Shown: piece by piece, positions 22,626-35,480 of the stretch | How positions within the stretch are numbered: the stretch's first letter is position 1 | Layout of the letters: each line of letters begins with the position of its first letter | The notes under the pieces: generated by a model | Told to the model about the DNA's origin: nothing | The model's database searches: none | The model's input: only the letters and a program-made list of their open reading frames with translations | Assembly (NCBI RefSeq): GCF_030272615.1 | Contig: NC_081411.1 | Location: 827,190,897 to 827,254,896 of the forward strand | Direction of reading: 5' to 3' | From: Cryptomeria japonica | Lineage: Eukaryota > Streptophyta > Pinopsida > Cupressales > Cupressaceae | DNA: 64,000 nucleotides | Position numbers and translations under genes: made by a program

Positions 22626-23658
22626 CAATGTAAAAGTTGCTTGATAACTTTTTTGACAATTTTTTTGACAACAATGACAATTTTTGCTCAAATTGTATTT
22701 AGTCTCAATCTATGACCCCTATGACCCAATAATGACTCAAATAAATCTCCATGATTATACAAGAATCAAGAATGCTCATGATTGACTAGGGACACATAAC
22801 ATTTACTCCAAACATAGTCACAAAACATTGACACACAAAATAGCCGCAAAACATAGTCACATATTATTCAAAAATTTGCCTCTAAATATGGTTAAATAAG
22901 CTCTTGGCTATTTGATTAGACAAAAAATGTCTTACAAATCATCTCATGGGATTTTATATAAAATTTGGCATTACAATATGTGTGATTCAGCTCATCGCCA
23001 TTTTAATATACAAAATTTGGCATGTACATTTGTACAAATCAGCTCATTGCCATTTAAATATACAAAATTATGCCCCTAAACATGTAAAAATCATCTCATG
23101 GCATTTATATATACAAAAAATGAATATAGAATAATTAGTCGATGATTTATACGAAATTCTCAAAATCATTCTACTCTGAATCGTAGAATCAATCAAGTGA
23201 GCCTTCAGAATCGACTCTAACCCATATTGTGTCAAGTATTGCCTTGTGGTCAGATTCATGAAATTTCCATAAAATCTAGTTATGAGGTCTACCACGATAC
23301 TTTATCAAATGAATATTTGTTGCAACAACAAGGTTAGAGAAATGAAGAATATGTATGTGTGTTTCAAAGTCCTCGAACAACCAAACATCATAATTCTTTA
23401 TAGGGTATCTCTGAAGCCATCTTCCTTACATGTCAACAGACCCTATTGGGTACTCAATACCCTCTTCATCAATAATTGTGGTTGTCAATTTTCTTTTTGG
23501 CTCAACATAATGACACAAATAGTAATATGTTCCTTCTTCATTGTTCTCTTCTACAACAACTAGATACACATGACTTGCATTTTATAAAGTGTTAATTACT
23601 ACCAAAAATAAAGTATGATGTACAACAAAATGAGCCAAAAAGAATACTTGCAAAAAAA
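22626..23658. other. Element F spacer between the convergent genes
   Basis: AT-rich non-coding sequence. It holds three or four degraded copies of a 60-bp unit with CTCATGGCATTT / CTCATTGCCATTT and ATACAAAAT (about 22935-23120). Nothing else supported. Confidence 0.5.
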
Positions 23659-26270
23659 TTAACTCAAAAAATCACTTGAATCCACTAGGTCAGATACATG
23701 GTTAAAATCCACTAATGTCTCCATCTGGCTCAATTGTAGTGCTTTGGGAATTTGATATGAATCAATGGGAACCAACGGTCTACGAGACCATTTGTCAACC
23801 CAATCTTGTGATTCACATTCTTCCCACAAACAATACACGCATGAAGAGAAAAAACATACCATCTGTCTCGTATAAATTACCAGTGAACTTGAATTTGAAC
23901 TCATAAATGAGTGCATGTCACTCGATCCTACAACTATACAACAATCTAGATAGTTTTCAATATTAGATTCAGTGATCAACCAAAAATATCTATGAACTAT
24001 TGATGTACTTGGATTATCTGGACCCGTCATAGACTTACACCATCGCACAATTATTTCTACATCTATCAACTCAACACCACTTTCATACTTCAATTCTTCT
24101 CTAGCTAGGGCTCCTTTCACACATGCTCCTGCACCATTGTGCTCACCCTTACCATGTCCAGCCTCAGTGAAATTCCAAAAATATTATACACCACTTGTCA
24201 TATGCATCCTTGTCAACCAATAAAACATCCTTGCATTCTTGAATTGTGCGTTGCAATTATCTGACCATATTAAGTGTTGGTTGTATCGTATATTCCTTTC
24301 CCTTAAACTATCATAGAAAACTTTAAAGCATCCTTGTACAAACTCCAATGAATGAGTACGATCATCACTTATGTAGAAGTGATACTCTCTTACAACCTTT
24401 CTATCCTCCTTTGTGTTACCATTTGCATGCATGAATGCTATGTGTACAAAAATAGAAACTTGTGTAGAGTGATAATATATAGATTTCACTGCATTTTGAG
24501 GTTGTAGTGTATAATTTTCAGTGAAATCAATGATAGAGACAATGGTTCCAAGAGGAAATGTGTCCTTACATAACTTGAATTTCTCATCTAACCATCAATC
24601 TCTATGTGTATGCATTATGTACTCATAAACTAGTTTCTCTTGAAACATTTTCATAAATTCACCTACACATATATCATTTTTCACTAGCTCACATCTCTTC
24701 AAATCTTTTCCATATGTGACTGTCTTGTAATTTTCAAAAGAAACTAGTTTCGTACCAATTTCATGTGTGCTCTCCAAATGTACACATCTTGGTAAATTTT
24801 TCAAACCACCACATATAGCACAAGAACCTTCCAAACAAGGTATCTTATAATAAATGCAACCATCATGTCTATTACATAGCACACTTGAAATAAATTATCT
24901 TACCGACTTAGAAGGTGCTTGTATATTGCATTCCTGCAAAACATCGTTAGTGCGCAAAGTAGAACAAATATGAAAAAAAATATCATAGTGCATGGAAAAT
25001 TCAATATGCATCCTACAACTCTCTGGATTGGGTGGCTTCTTCTCTTTGCTTCCTTTCCTCTTTTTCATTGTATCTGAGCAAGGATATAGGGTTTTCTTCC
25101 TGGTTCTTTCCCTATTAAGCTCTTGAATCAGTTTTCTTTTTATTAATATATATATTAGTGGCTTGCCAATTTTGTTTAAAAAAAATATAATATGCATCCT
25201 ACAACAGAAAATGGTGCGTACATGATTAATCTTAATATAAAAAGGTCTTGCCATTTCAAAAGATCTTTGAGAAATTCTTATTTGAGGAAACTTTTGAAGG
25301 AATCTTTCATAAAATTTAGTTTGAGTCACATCCAAATAGTGTTTGGCATGTGGCTCATGATTTGTAGACCCAATTCGCCTTCTAACAACATCTCTTTGGT
25401 TGGGTGAAACTCTTGTGTTGTCATGCCAAAAAATTTCAATTAATGTTCTTAGTGCATCGACAACAACCTTGTCTTTGCATGGTAGTCTACCCAAGAATGC
25501 CCAAACATAATTATTGTTAGGTTCCTCTATTTTTTCCCACCTCTTTAATGCTTTACTTAATGTTGTTCTACTAACGTTTAGTGACTTACTCGTTTTGCTT
25601 ATCAAACGATCTTTTTTTATTTTCTTGCTCATTATTGTTGATGTAATGACACGTCAAGTAGCATTAGAATCTTTGTACGTGATTTTGAACCAATACTTTG
25701 ATATGCATCAAATAGATTTCAAACAATAGTTCTTTCATTGTTACTTTCATATGATCTTAGGCCTAGAATTTTCATTGTCTCTCTAAAATTCAAATTTTTA
25801 ATCATTTGAACAATTAATTGACATCTTACGGTTTGATTTGAGTTTTCAAAATAGTTTTGCCATATTATTTTAACCATTCTCCTACAAGTTCGTTCATTCA
25901 TTTTATTGGGCATTGGCTTCAATATATTCTCATCAATATCAATTAGATACTTTGGTTTCCTACGAATGATTCTAGCAGGTGTTAACATCGGTGCATTATG
26001 TGCATTCAATTCATCAAATCGAGAAGGTGTATGTTCATCATTTAATTGATTATTCAATGTGGTATCTTATTCAATTGCATTAGGTTCATATGGTAAATCA
26101 AATGTCTCTTCTTCAATTGCATTAGGTTGATTATGTTCATTTGGTAAATCGAATTGAGATGTTGAGGATGACATACCTTCTTCTCCCATTGTTCTTATGT
26201 CATGTAATTTCTTCATACGTTGCCTTTGTCTTTCCTTTTCAACCTCTTGTTGTTCCAACATTCCTCGCTT
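23659..26270 (-). pseudogene. Element F transposase, decayed, RNase H-fold (DDE/D-type) candidate
   Basis: From 25632 to 23659 one frame carries the protein with stops at 24895, 24595 and 24184. The N-terminal part (26261-25719) is acidic and basic, shows a TAA at 26067, and is joined by a frameshift near 25700-25635. KTSKSLNVSRTTLSKALKRW (about 25600-25540) resembles a helix-turn-helix. GSCAICGGLKNLPRCVHLE and VLCNRHDGC are Cys-rich. Candidate catalytic blocks are IIDFTENYT (about 24510), WSDNCNAQFKNA (about 24240) and HGKGEHNGAGACVK (about 24140), where a DG would be expected at NG. Intronless; about 870 codons. The first codons lie at 43565-43554, beyond element A. Confidence 0.65.
25003..25205 (+). 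mobile_element. Short poly(A)-ended retroposon in the transposase gene
   Basis: An exact 17-bp direct repeat AATATGCATCCTACAAC (25003-25019 and 25189-25205) brackets 169 bp ending in an A-run (TTTAAAAAAAATAT). Long target duplications and an A tail are marks of LINE-driven retroposition, so this is a 5'-truncated LINE tail or a SINE. Insert plus one target copy is 186 bp, a multiple of three, so the transposase frame stays open through it on the - strand. Confidence 0.75.
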
Positions 26271-26275
26271 GTTCT

Positions 26276-27297
26276 TGTAATACTCTAAAAATGGTCATCT
26301 AAACCATGAACCCCTAATCTCGACAAGGTCACCAAGGTCCTAACCAAAGGCAATTAAATCAATCTTGAGCACACAATTAATTCTTTAATCATCAAATGTC
26401 ACAAATGCAAAATCAATCAACCAATATTAATTAAATATTTATTTAATTAATTGATCATTCCAAGTAAATCATTTTAAACAATTATCTTATTTATTTTATT
26501 AAATATCCTAGCATATTTAATTAAATAAATCAATTTGCCATTAAATCATCAAAAAGAGGAATTAATTTAATTAAATAAATCAATGAGCACAAATCTTCAA
26601 AAAAGGAAATAAATCAAAAAAGAATTAATTGAGAAAAAGAAATCAATTGGAGACAATCTTGAAAGACAAATTAAAAAATTGATAAATAATCTCAAAGAAA
26701 GCAATTAAAACAATTAAATCTCAAAATTGAATGAAATAGAGAATAAATCATTTTTTTCTGATTTAATCTTAAATTTAGTTCAATTTCTTTTAAAATTGAG
26801 AAAAGCATCCAATCACGTCAATTCACCTGGATTGTGCTTCCTCTTGGAAAATCTTGACCGCTCATCATCATTTGATCTCAACTGTTGGTTTCTTTCTGAA
26901 TTTTCTATAGATTCAGGCTCTCATTTCATTCAAAAAGAGGTTGGAGAATGTATTGTTATTATACTATTTTTGCTCTAGGATTTCATTGAAAATTGCATAT
27001 TAATTATTTCATATTGATTTAAATCATTTAGCTTAATATTGCTTGAATCTTGTTAGATTAATATTGCATCCATCTAGCATTCATCATACTCATATAGATT
27101 AAATCCTTCGTCTTGATGTTGTCTAGTCACTAGTATTGCTTATAATCTGAGAGAAATCTTATACTCACATCTTTTAGAAGGCAATAGGTCAATTTGTTAT
27201 GGTTTTATTATTCATATTTATATCTAATTAACCATGCATGTAATGACTTGATTGAAGTGTTGTGCATACAGATACAGGTCCACTTTTCACACACACA
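26276..27297 (+). repeat. 5' LTR of element A
   Basis: Starts TGTAATACTCTAAAAATGG and ends TTTTCACACACACA. Colinear with 42531-43553, with few substitutions and single-base indels. It is AT-rich with many TTAATT segments. Confidence 0.95.
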
Positions 27298-27320
27298 TTT
27301 CTGGCGCCCACCGTGGGGCA
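27298..27320 (+). promoter_or_regulatory. Primer-binding site of element A
   Basis: TGGCGCCCACCGTGGGGC starts five bases after the LTR. The first seven bases match the complement of the plant tRNA-Asp 3' end (TGGCGCC); the rest diverges. Confidence 0.65.
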
Positions 27321-27389
27321 GAAAATTACATTTCGGCCTCAAAATCATACTTTTTTATCCTGTAGGTTTTGTCCATGCAGTCTCTGCAA

Positions 27390-27670
27390 AATATCGTATG
27401 AGCAGTTTCATTGCATCGTACGACATTATATTGATGCCTGCAGTTTATCGTACGACACAAGATTATATCCTATATATTGTCATACGAATCAGAATATGGA
27501 CTCGTACAACATACTGATTCTATTATATTCTGTCATTTTATATTGATTTCTGACTCGCACGACATACTGCTTATGCTATATTCTCTCATTCTGTATTGAT
27601 TTCTGACTCGTATGATAAATCATTTCTGTCGTTCCATTTTATGAGAATTGTTGTATGATTATGTTCTCTG
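27390..27670 (+). repeat. Element A leader: repeated TCGTACGA palindromes
   Basis: Exact TCGTACGA at 27416-27423 and 27448-27455, with near-variants ATCGTATGAG, GTCATACGAA, CTCGTACAAC, CTCGCACGAC and CTCGTATGAT every 30-50 bases. Another exact copy lies at 28999-29006, and three more in the 3' region of the same element. Confidence 0.8.
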
Positions 27671-27929
27671 ATAGATTAAAAGCAAGTTTCACTTTTCGAG
27701 GTTTTTTTTTAATTAAATTTTGATCACATCGATGCTAACCCTAAATTGTCTTCTGTCTACCTGAGATTTTCATAGCTTAACTAGTTTCTTGTAGGATGCT
27801 TGTCAAAGAATTTATGAATCAAACATACGCCTGTCAAAGAATAAAAACAACATGACTACTAATGTGTTGTTTTTACAGGTTGCCTAAAGAGAAAATCGAC
27901 CAAATATCGTGTATTCTTTAAATTCATTT

Positions 27930-28620
27930 TTAGGCACCTAAATTGCTATCTGGTTAATGAACAATTCTGTATTTTGTGTTTTCAAAAAAATCTAAGAGGT
28001 AGGAGAGTATGCTCTTGTCTTTTACAGACAATCATAAATCTAGACCCTTGAGGATTTTTCTAAAATTGAGATTTGTGTACCTTTAGCGGGCCTATCACAG
28101 TGGGAAAAAGTAATCACCTTGTGAGAACGACCCAAGTGAGTACAGCTGGACCTGAGCATTCCAACTCACTATAATAAATAGGCCTCTGGTGATTAAAGTC
28201 TCAAAGGATGGGATTATTTGAGTTTTCTCTTTGAGATCTCTCATATTGAGCATTTTGTAGGGCCTCACGATCTCAATCACGTTTACATGACTACAGCTTG
28301 TTTCGGTACCTTGTTGGGCTATAGGCCTCAATCATGCTTGCATGACTTCAAGGGGCAATTTCAAATAGAATTCCTAACTAAGAACTATAAATTAGAAGCT
28401 ACCTAATTCACCTCTGAAAGGTTGATAATCTTTGTGCAAGAGAGATAGTAACTCTCCCAAGACACTTGCCATATCGTGCCCCCATTAGCATTTGGAGTCG
28501 GCTAATATGGTGTTGAGAATCCATTGCGTGAGACTTAGTGGTCATATTTTGATTAGCTATTGGGTGTGTACCTAAGTCAGCAAGAAAAGGTTCTCTTCTC
28601 TAAGCCAACTTCCATAGGGT
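27930..28620 (+). other. Conserved leader block of element A
   Basis: The same ordered segments as in element B (12690-13440): AGGTAGGAGAGTATGCTCTT, CCCAAGTGAGTACA, CCAACTCACTATAATAAATA and GGGCTATAGGCCTCAAT. It is non-coding and flanked by sequence that does not match between the two elements. Confidence 0.7.
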
Positions 28621-29652
28621 TTGCATGTTGTGATTAGAGTTACTATTCATACTGCGTGTTTTTTGTGTTTTCATCTCTCAAGCTAAAACTGGAATATTAA
28701 AAATAGAGAAAACAAATCAACAAACTCAGTGATCAAAACTCTATCCATGTCACAAGCTAGTCTATCCTGATCAAAGATCAGTCCATTTCAGAATTGGCTA
28801 TACTCAGTTGTCATACTCAACAATCGAAAAAAAAAACTCAGAATTTTTAGTCCCTGCTCTGTGAATAGTCGTATGAGTCTGGTAAATTATCATCCTGCAC
28901 CATATCCTATGTCATTTGAGTCTACTAAATTGTCATCCTAAGCTCAATCCTCTGACGTACAAAACCCAGCAGTCTGTCATTTAAAGCTAAATCATATTTC
29001 GTACGAGACAGAACTGAATAGAATCATTTGTCATTCGGGACCTACCCATTTGTCATACAGTACTAGGCAGCAACACTTATGAAATAGAACTATTGTCATC
29101 CTGAACCTGTTATACTATTGTATGGTCTCAAAAATTCTATCATACGATTATCTGATTTTGCCAGTCCAGAATAGTCAAAACTATCTAAAACAGTCTACAG
29201 CGAGCCTAAAACTGGTTATCATCCTCCTGAGCATAAACAACCTTGATAGTGTACCTCTGTCGTTGTGTTGCACGATTTTGTCAATCATCTCTCAGCTAGT
29301 TCAAACAAACATCTTATCAAACCTAAGTTAACTTAGATAACTTCTTACACAGGATAGATCATTCCTAAAACCAGATCAGATCTTAAGTTACTTCTCTCAA
29401 TCACTACATTAAACGAACTACTAGCTACAATTTGATCTTGACTTCTGCAACACATCTCGTTCTTGGTCCTGTCGGTTAGAAATGCCTGTTCAAACTTGAA
29501 GCTCTCGCAGCAAAATAGACAAAGCAAAAGAAACACCCTTTTCAACCAATGACAATCCATTCTACAAAGAAAACCCTTTTCACAATAAACTGTCCTCGTC
29601 ACAGATACCAGTTTACGATTTACCAATCTTTGGTCAGCCCCTATCTCCCACC
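28621..29652 (+). other. Element A leader, remainder
   Basis: No gene. It holds further TCGTATGA / CATACGAT variants (28870-29150) and a single unit of the CTTACACAGGA...TCCTAAAACCAGA repeat (29341-29378) found as an array in element B. Confidence 0.5.
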
Positions 29653-31270
29653 ATGTCTAGAGAAAGACAAGAAAGAGGAGCTAGTAAACGAGATACTCAC
29701 AATGATTTTAGCAATCATTCCACTGATAGCAATTCCTCATCAACTGAATCTGAGCTTCCTGAACCTCCTGAAGCCGAAGTACATAGATGTCAGAATGATA
29801 AAGAATTTCAGAAAATGATGAAGGTCATCATGGCTAGGGAAAAAGAAGACTATTTCCTAGAATTAGCAAAGCAAGGTGCCAAACTCCCTACTGGTTATAA
29901 TGTGGAGGCCCTCATCGCTAAAGAAGAAGAGACACCATGGGGAAAAATAAGCAAACAAATGAAACCATTACAAACTACGGTCACAAAAATAGAAAACAAA
30001 GATAAAATGCCAAAACAATATTCTCTAGACACAATAAGCCCATTCCCATTTGACAAAAACCTTTACATGTCTCCATTTCCTTCACAATTTGAGATCCCAA
30101 AATTTGACAAGTATGATGGTACCTCAGATCCTCAAGATCATGTCAGAGATTTTTGTTCCACTTGTATGGAGTTCATGCATGATCAAACATACCTCATGCG
30201 CCTTTTCCCAAGGAGTTTAGGGGGTCAAGCCATGGAATGGTTCTCAAGTCTACCCAAAGGGATAAAAATGTTTGAAGAATTAATCCAACTATTTTTGCAA
30301 CAATACTCATACAACATTCAACATCCTATGTCTATGATAGATCTTTGCAATACTAAACAAAAAACAAGGGAGCCTTTTCTCACTTTCCTTCAACGCTGGA
30401 GAAAGATGTTCTCTAGGTATCCACGACCTATCCCAGACTCTGAGAAAATGGATATATTTGTCAATAACCTAGTCTTAGAACTAAAATACAGTATACAAAT
30501 GCAAGTACACCCATCATTTAACAAAATGGTAGATAATGCTATTCAGATGAAAGATGTGCTCATAAAGAAAGGGGATATCTCACTTTGGAAGGAAACACAA
30601 CAAGGTTCTAGCTCTAAAGAGAAGAGTAAATACTGGAAATATGGCAAAGATAGAAACAAGAACATCGTTAATGATGGAGTGGTAGATACTATCCATGCAA
30701 AAACAAAATCCACAATATTTAACTTGGCCAGTGGCATGCAAGAACCCAAGGCAGCTAAAACTACAACAGAGAATCCCCCAAAGAAAACAAGAGAATGTTT
30801 TAAAGACAAACCTTGGGTTTCAAAGCCTAAGCGTGATTTTACTCCTCTAGATGAATCATATGAATCGGCTTTTAAAACTTTATTGGCAAATAATTTGATA
30901 ACATTGCCAGACAATTCTAGACCATATGACCCAGAAATTAGACCCAGATGGTGGAGAGAAAACGAATACTGCGACTACCATTGGAACAAGGGATATAATA
31001 TAAACAACTATATGAAACTCTGACATGAAATCCAAGATCTCATTGACCCAGGCAAGATCATTGTTGGAAAACACATGACTAATGTTGATCATAAGGCCTT
31101 TAAAGATCCCTTACCCAATTATGAACAAGGAGATTCCTCAAAATCCAAGGGAGGAGCTAGAGTCAATTATACCTACACTAACAATGATAATATGATCAAT
31201 ATGATTGAATCTGTTCAACCTGAATATTGGAATGTGATCATAGCCCAGGATCACCAAAGTCAAGCATAGA
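29653..31270 (+). pseudogene. Element A gag
   Basis: A 456-codon frame from ATG 29653 to 31023 is uninterrupted. It has an acidic Ser-rich N-terminus, then EIPKFDKYDGTSDPQDHV, YLMRLFPRSLGGQAMEWF and LCNTKQKTREPFLTFLQRW, the retrotransposon gag core. The zinc finger near the end reads CDYHWNKGYNINNY, so its His and last Cys are changed to Tyr; element C keeps the intact form. A TGA at 31021 follows, then the frame goes on to 31269. Gag would package element RNA; loss of the zinc finger should weaken that. Confidence 0.88.
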
Positions 31271-32224
31271 TTGCTAATGCCGTGACTCATTCTCAAAGGA
31301 AGATTTCTCTCCCAGGAGCTAGTTCCTCAACTTTTGATCAAACAACATCAAATCTACCAAATAGACAAATAGACACAATCATGGCTAAATCAAAATAACT
31401 AGCTTCATCATCTTCTCCTGGTTATAGTATTATCAAACAATTGAAGAGAACCAATGCTCAAATCTCCATTCTAGAACTGCTTAAGATCTCTTCTACTCAT
31501 AAAGAGGTCCTTGACAAGGCTCTACTTACCACTAGTGCCTAAAGATTTAGACGTAGATTGGTTTCAATCTATGGTGTGTCACCTCACCTCACCTCATTAC
31601 CTCACTTTCTATGAAGAAGATGATAATTCACTAAGTCACCCACATAACCATCCATTACATATTGAATCCATGATCCATAAACACCGCGTTAAACATTTTT
31701 TGATAGATGGAGGCGCTGGGTTGAATATTTGTACCTACAATCTATTGACACAACTGGGATTTTTTAAGAATGTTATTGATCCAACAAAGAAGATAACAAT
31801 CAAGGCTTATGATGAAGAAGAAAGAACTTCTAAGGGTCTGGTACTATTACCAATCAATGTAGGGCCTATGGAAAGAGATGTCATTTTTCAAGTTCTGGAT
31901 CTTCATCTTTCATACAACATCTTACTAGGTAGGCCATGGGTTCATGAAATGAAAGAAGTACCATCTGCGTATGATCAATGCCTAAAATTTCCTTATAATG
32001 GAGTAGAAGTCAATATTCTTTTCGATACAAGCTATACCTGCAGTGCATTAACACAAGGTGTTGATGCTTTTGTTCCTAATAGTAGAGCAGCTTCTGCAGT
32101 TGAAAGTTCAGAATCTTTGCTGAAAGATTTAGAAAATAAATTGGAAATCACAAACATTGGCATGGATGGCTACAAGATAGAGCCTATACTCTCACTAATG
32201 TCTCTTCCTCCATCACCAAGATAG
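31271..32224 (+). pseudogene. Element A aspartic protease
   Basis: The frame 31511-32224 has FLIDGGAGLNICTYN (active-site Asp in a DGG form usual in this group) and NILLGRPWVHEM, the C-terminal protease block, then VPSAYDQCLKFPYNG. The stretch 31271-31510 is the gag-protease junction, with stops at 31267 and 31396 and a frameshift near 31510-31540. The protease would mature the polyprotein. Confidence 0.85.
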
Positions 32225-32701
32225 TCGAGAAAACCATCAGAGGTTATGAAGCCACAAATTTCAACTCCAAAAGTCATTTATGATGGCACCTTTATACAGT
32301 CCTCTACTTCTCTTGTAGGTGAAATAGAAGGGCATGATGTCCTCAAATCACTTTTCAAAGAAGACAGTGCAAATAAAGAAATACAACATTGTGAGATTTC
32401 TCCAACACAATATGGTCCAGGCTATAAGATGCTTCAACACATGGGGTATTCAGGTGCTAGTCCTCTAGGCAAGCATCAACAAGGTATTGTTGAACCCATT
32501 CAGTTACAAACTAAGTCTGTCAATGATAAAGTTGGATTGAGATATGATCCAAGAAAGAAATCAAATCAGAAGCACACACCTCACCATCAACGTAAGTGGA
32601 AGAAAAAGGTACTACCTTTAACAATACAAGAGATTAATACTCACCAAGAATTGCCCACCCAGAGAGAGGAAACAGATGGTAATCAAGTTCCAGTTATATG
32701 A
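32225..32701 (+). pseudogene. Element A G-patch segment
   Basis: The frame 32246-32701 contains YGPGYKMLQHMGYSGASPLG and KHQQGI, matching the G-patch consensus (aromatic and Gly pattern, then GLG-K-QG). In this group it follows the protease. Single-strand nucleic-acid binding is the known role of such domains. It is separated from the protease by a TAG at 32222 and ends in TGA. Confidence 0.8.
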
Positions 32702-34192
32702 GCTATAATACCACAGGAAGTAGAAGTTCCAGAGGATATGAGAGATGAAGTATACAGAATCAAAGAATTGTTTGTACCAATAAAAGTTCCAGTCACATAT
32801 ACTGGCAGACAACAAGTAGATGATTCAGAAACTGATTCAAATGAGTATGAATGGGGTCCATATCACATCTCGGATACATCTACTACAGAAAAGCTTGAAT
32901 AATCCAAGGATATCACAGATGATGCACAAGAGCTTATATGCCTAAGAATGTAAAAGGAAATAGAAGAAATCAAACTAAGAAGACAAGAAGACTATGAACG
33001 ACAGCTGGAGGAAGAAAGGACACAAGCAATTCCTTCACCTACCAACCCTCCTAATGAGATAGGACAAATCAGGTACAAAACTATACAAGAAGAACTAGAA
33101 GCTATAGAAAAAGAACCAGTCATCAGCCCAGAAGAAGCTGAATGGAACAGACAACAAGGATTAATAGAACAATCAAAGTCATGTCCGCAAGTGTGTCAAA
33201 TACAAGAAATCAATGAACCAAATCATGAAGGAACTTGCAGCATCAAAGATGTAGGTGTTGATACTATATATACCTTTACTAAGCCACTTGAAGATGAGTC
33301 AGCAATTCCATCCTATGACTCTAATAACTCAGACAGGAGCTCTATTTATAACAACAACTATTCAACAACACATTATGACTACTCTATCATGAATGATGAG
33401 ATACTATCTACTATTATACCATGATATGTAGTCCAGTCTGAAGTAGGTGACGATGCTAGAAGTAGGTTAGTTGGGTTAGGTCCAATAAATACTAACATGA
33501 ATTTTGATAATTGTGTCCTAACTCTTCCTGGTCTCGAGACACATATGCAAGGTAGTCTTCTGGAACTTGACTAGTCGGTCCGAAGCCATGATGATAGTAC
33601 CGTGAACTCCCTTGAGCCTTTTCCAACCTTATCCTTAATGCATCTAGAACTGATTGATTGTACTCTTTATAACCAACCCTTGAATGTACCTACTTTTGCC
33701 AATGACTATACATTAGCCTACTATCTAAATGTAGTTGAACCCACGTACTCTTCCACCAACGAACAAAATGAAAACATGACTGAAGCGGATATCAAGTATC
33801 CTAGTCACAAAAACAAGAAAAATAAAAATAAAAGATCTGATGGCAAAAACCACATTGTGGTAGTATCAGAATCTAAAAAAGAGAAAATAAAGGACGTACC
33901 TAAAGGTGAAAACCTCTCTGAGGTGCTTGAAGGTAAGATACTAGATATATTGCCAAGTCACTTCCAAGAGAGATCTTCCATACTGATCGAGCCAACTCAG
34001 CCAGTGAACATTGGGAGTCAAGAGACACCACACATCATTCATTTAGCTCAATCACTATTAGCAGAAGAGTTAAAATATTTCAACAATCTTTTTTTAGAAA
34101 AGAAGATCAACTTTGCATGGACATACTCAGATATACCAGGACTAGATCCTGATCTCATCATGCATCACCTCTCTATTATACCACAAAGTTAA
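32702..34192 (+). pseudogene. Element A protease-RT linker
   Basis: Acidic, Glu/Lys/Asn-rich frames with stops (33191-33424, 33602-34192 and pieces before). No motif recognised until the end, where KKINFAWTYSDIPGLDPDL marks the approach to RT, as in element C. A frameshift at about 34185-34200 separates it from RT. Confidence 0.65.
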
Positions 34193-35180
34193 ACCAGTCA
34201 AGCAAAAACTTTGAAAGATGCATCCTCATGTGGCACTGCTAGTCAAGGCTGAACTAAAGAAATTGCTAAAAGCTGGATTTATCAAAGCTATAGACTACGC
34301 AGAATGGATATCAAACATAGTACCTGTATCAAAGGTAGACAAATCCATTAGAGTTTGCATAGACTTCAGGGATCTCAACAAAGCATGTCCGAAAGATGAT
34401 TTTCCATTGCCCAACATTGACATGATAGTAGATATGACTATTGGATATGAGATGTATTCATTAATGGATGGATTCTCTGGTTACAATCAAATCAAGATAG
34501 CACTTGAAGATCAAGAAAATACAACTTTCACATGTGCATGGGGAACCTTCTACTGGAATGTTATGTCGTTTGGTCTAAAGAACGCAAGAGCAACTTACCA
34601 AAGAGCAGTAACCACTATCTTTGATGATATGATGCATAAAAACATGGAAGATTATGTTGATGACACCCTAGTAAAAACTATGAAGAGATCTAGGCATATT
34701 CAAGAGCTAGGCCTCATACTAGATAGAATGGAAAGATTCAAGCTCCGATTAAATCCAAAAAAATGTGCATTTCGAGTAACATCAGGACAATTGCTTGGTT
34801 ACATAATTTCAAAAAAAGGAATTGAGGTTGACCCTGAAAAGGTCCAAGCTATAATGTAAATGCCTCCACCCAAGAATATCAGTCAGATGAGAAGTTTGCA
34901 AGGCCGTCTTCAGTCAATAAGGCATTTTATATCTCAAATAGCTGACAAAGCTCAACCCTTCATGAAGGTATTAAGGAAAGGGATTCAATACAACTAGGAT
35001 AAAGATAGTGAATGACATTTACAACAAATCAAAGAATATCTTTCTAATTCACCCATATTAATGCCACTGATTCAAGGTAAGCCACTAATCCTGTACATAT
35101 CAGCTACAGATACTTCACTGGGGCTACTTCTAGCACAACGGGATGACAATAAAAAGGAAAGAGCTATCTATTAAATCAAC
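34193..35180 (+). pseudogene. Element A reverse transcriptase
   Basis: The frame 34218-34859 is open and has the ordered RT blocks: VCIDFRDLNKACPKDDFPLP, SLMDGFSGYNQIKIA, FGLKNARATYQRAV, the YVDD active site (about 34651-34662) and LNPKKCAF...LLGY. A TAA at 34857 and further stops at 34995 and 35010-35012 interrupt the connection domain up to 35180. The catalytic centre looks intact but the polyprotein is not continuous. Confidence 0.9.
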
Positions 35181-35480
35181 AGAACATTAGTGTCGTATGA
35201 AATGAATTCCACTATAATAGAGAAAGCATGCTTAGCATTGTTCTTTGCATCACAAAAATTAAGGCACTATATGTTGGCACACTCTATTAAGTTGGTAGCT
35301 AAGATTGATCCACTCAAATATCTTCTCAGTAAAGCAACGCTTATAGGAAGACTGGCCAAATGGGTCATGGTCCTTACAGAATTTGATATTGAATATGTGG
35401 AACATACAACCATCAAAGGACAGGTTATTGTAGACCAACTTGTTGATGCTCCACTTGAAGACAATCAACCTCTGCATATC
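35181..35480 (+). pseudogene. Element A RNase H (first)
   Basis: The frame from 35190 carries IEKACLALFFASQKLRHYML, KIDPLKYLLSKATLIGRLAK and YVEHTTIKGQVIVDQL, the standard RT-linked RNase H of gypsy elements. It would remove RNA from the hybrid. A TAA at 35173 separates it from RT. Confidence 0.85.
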
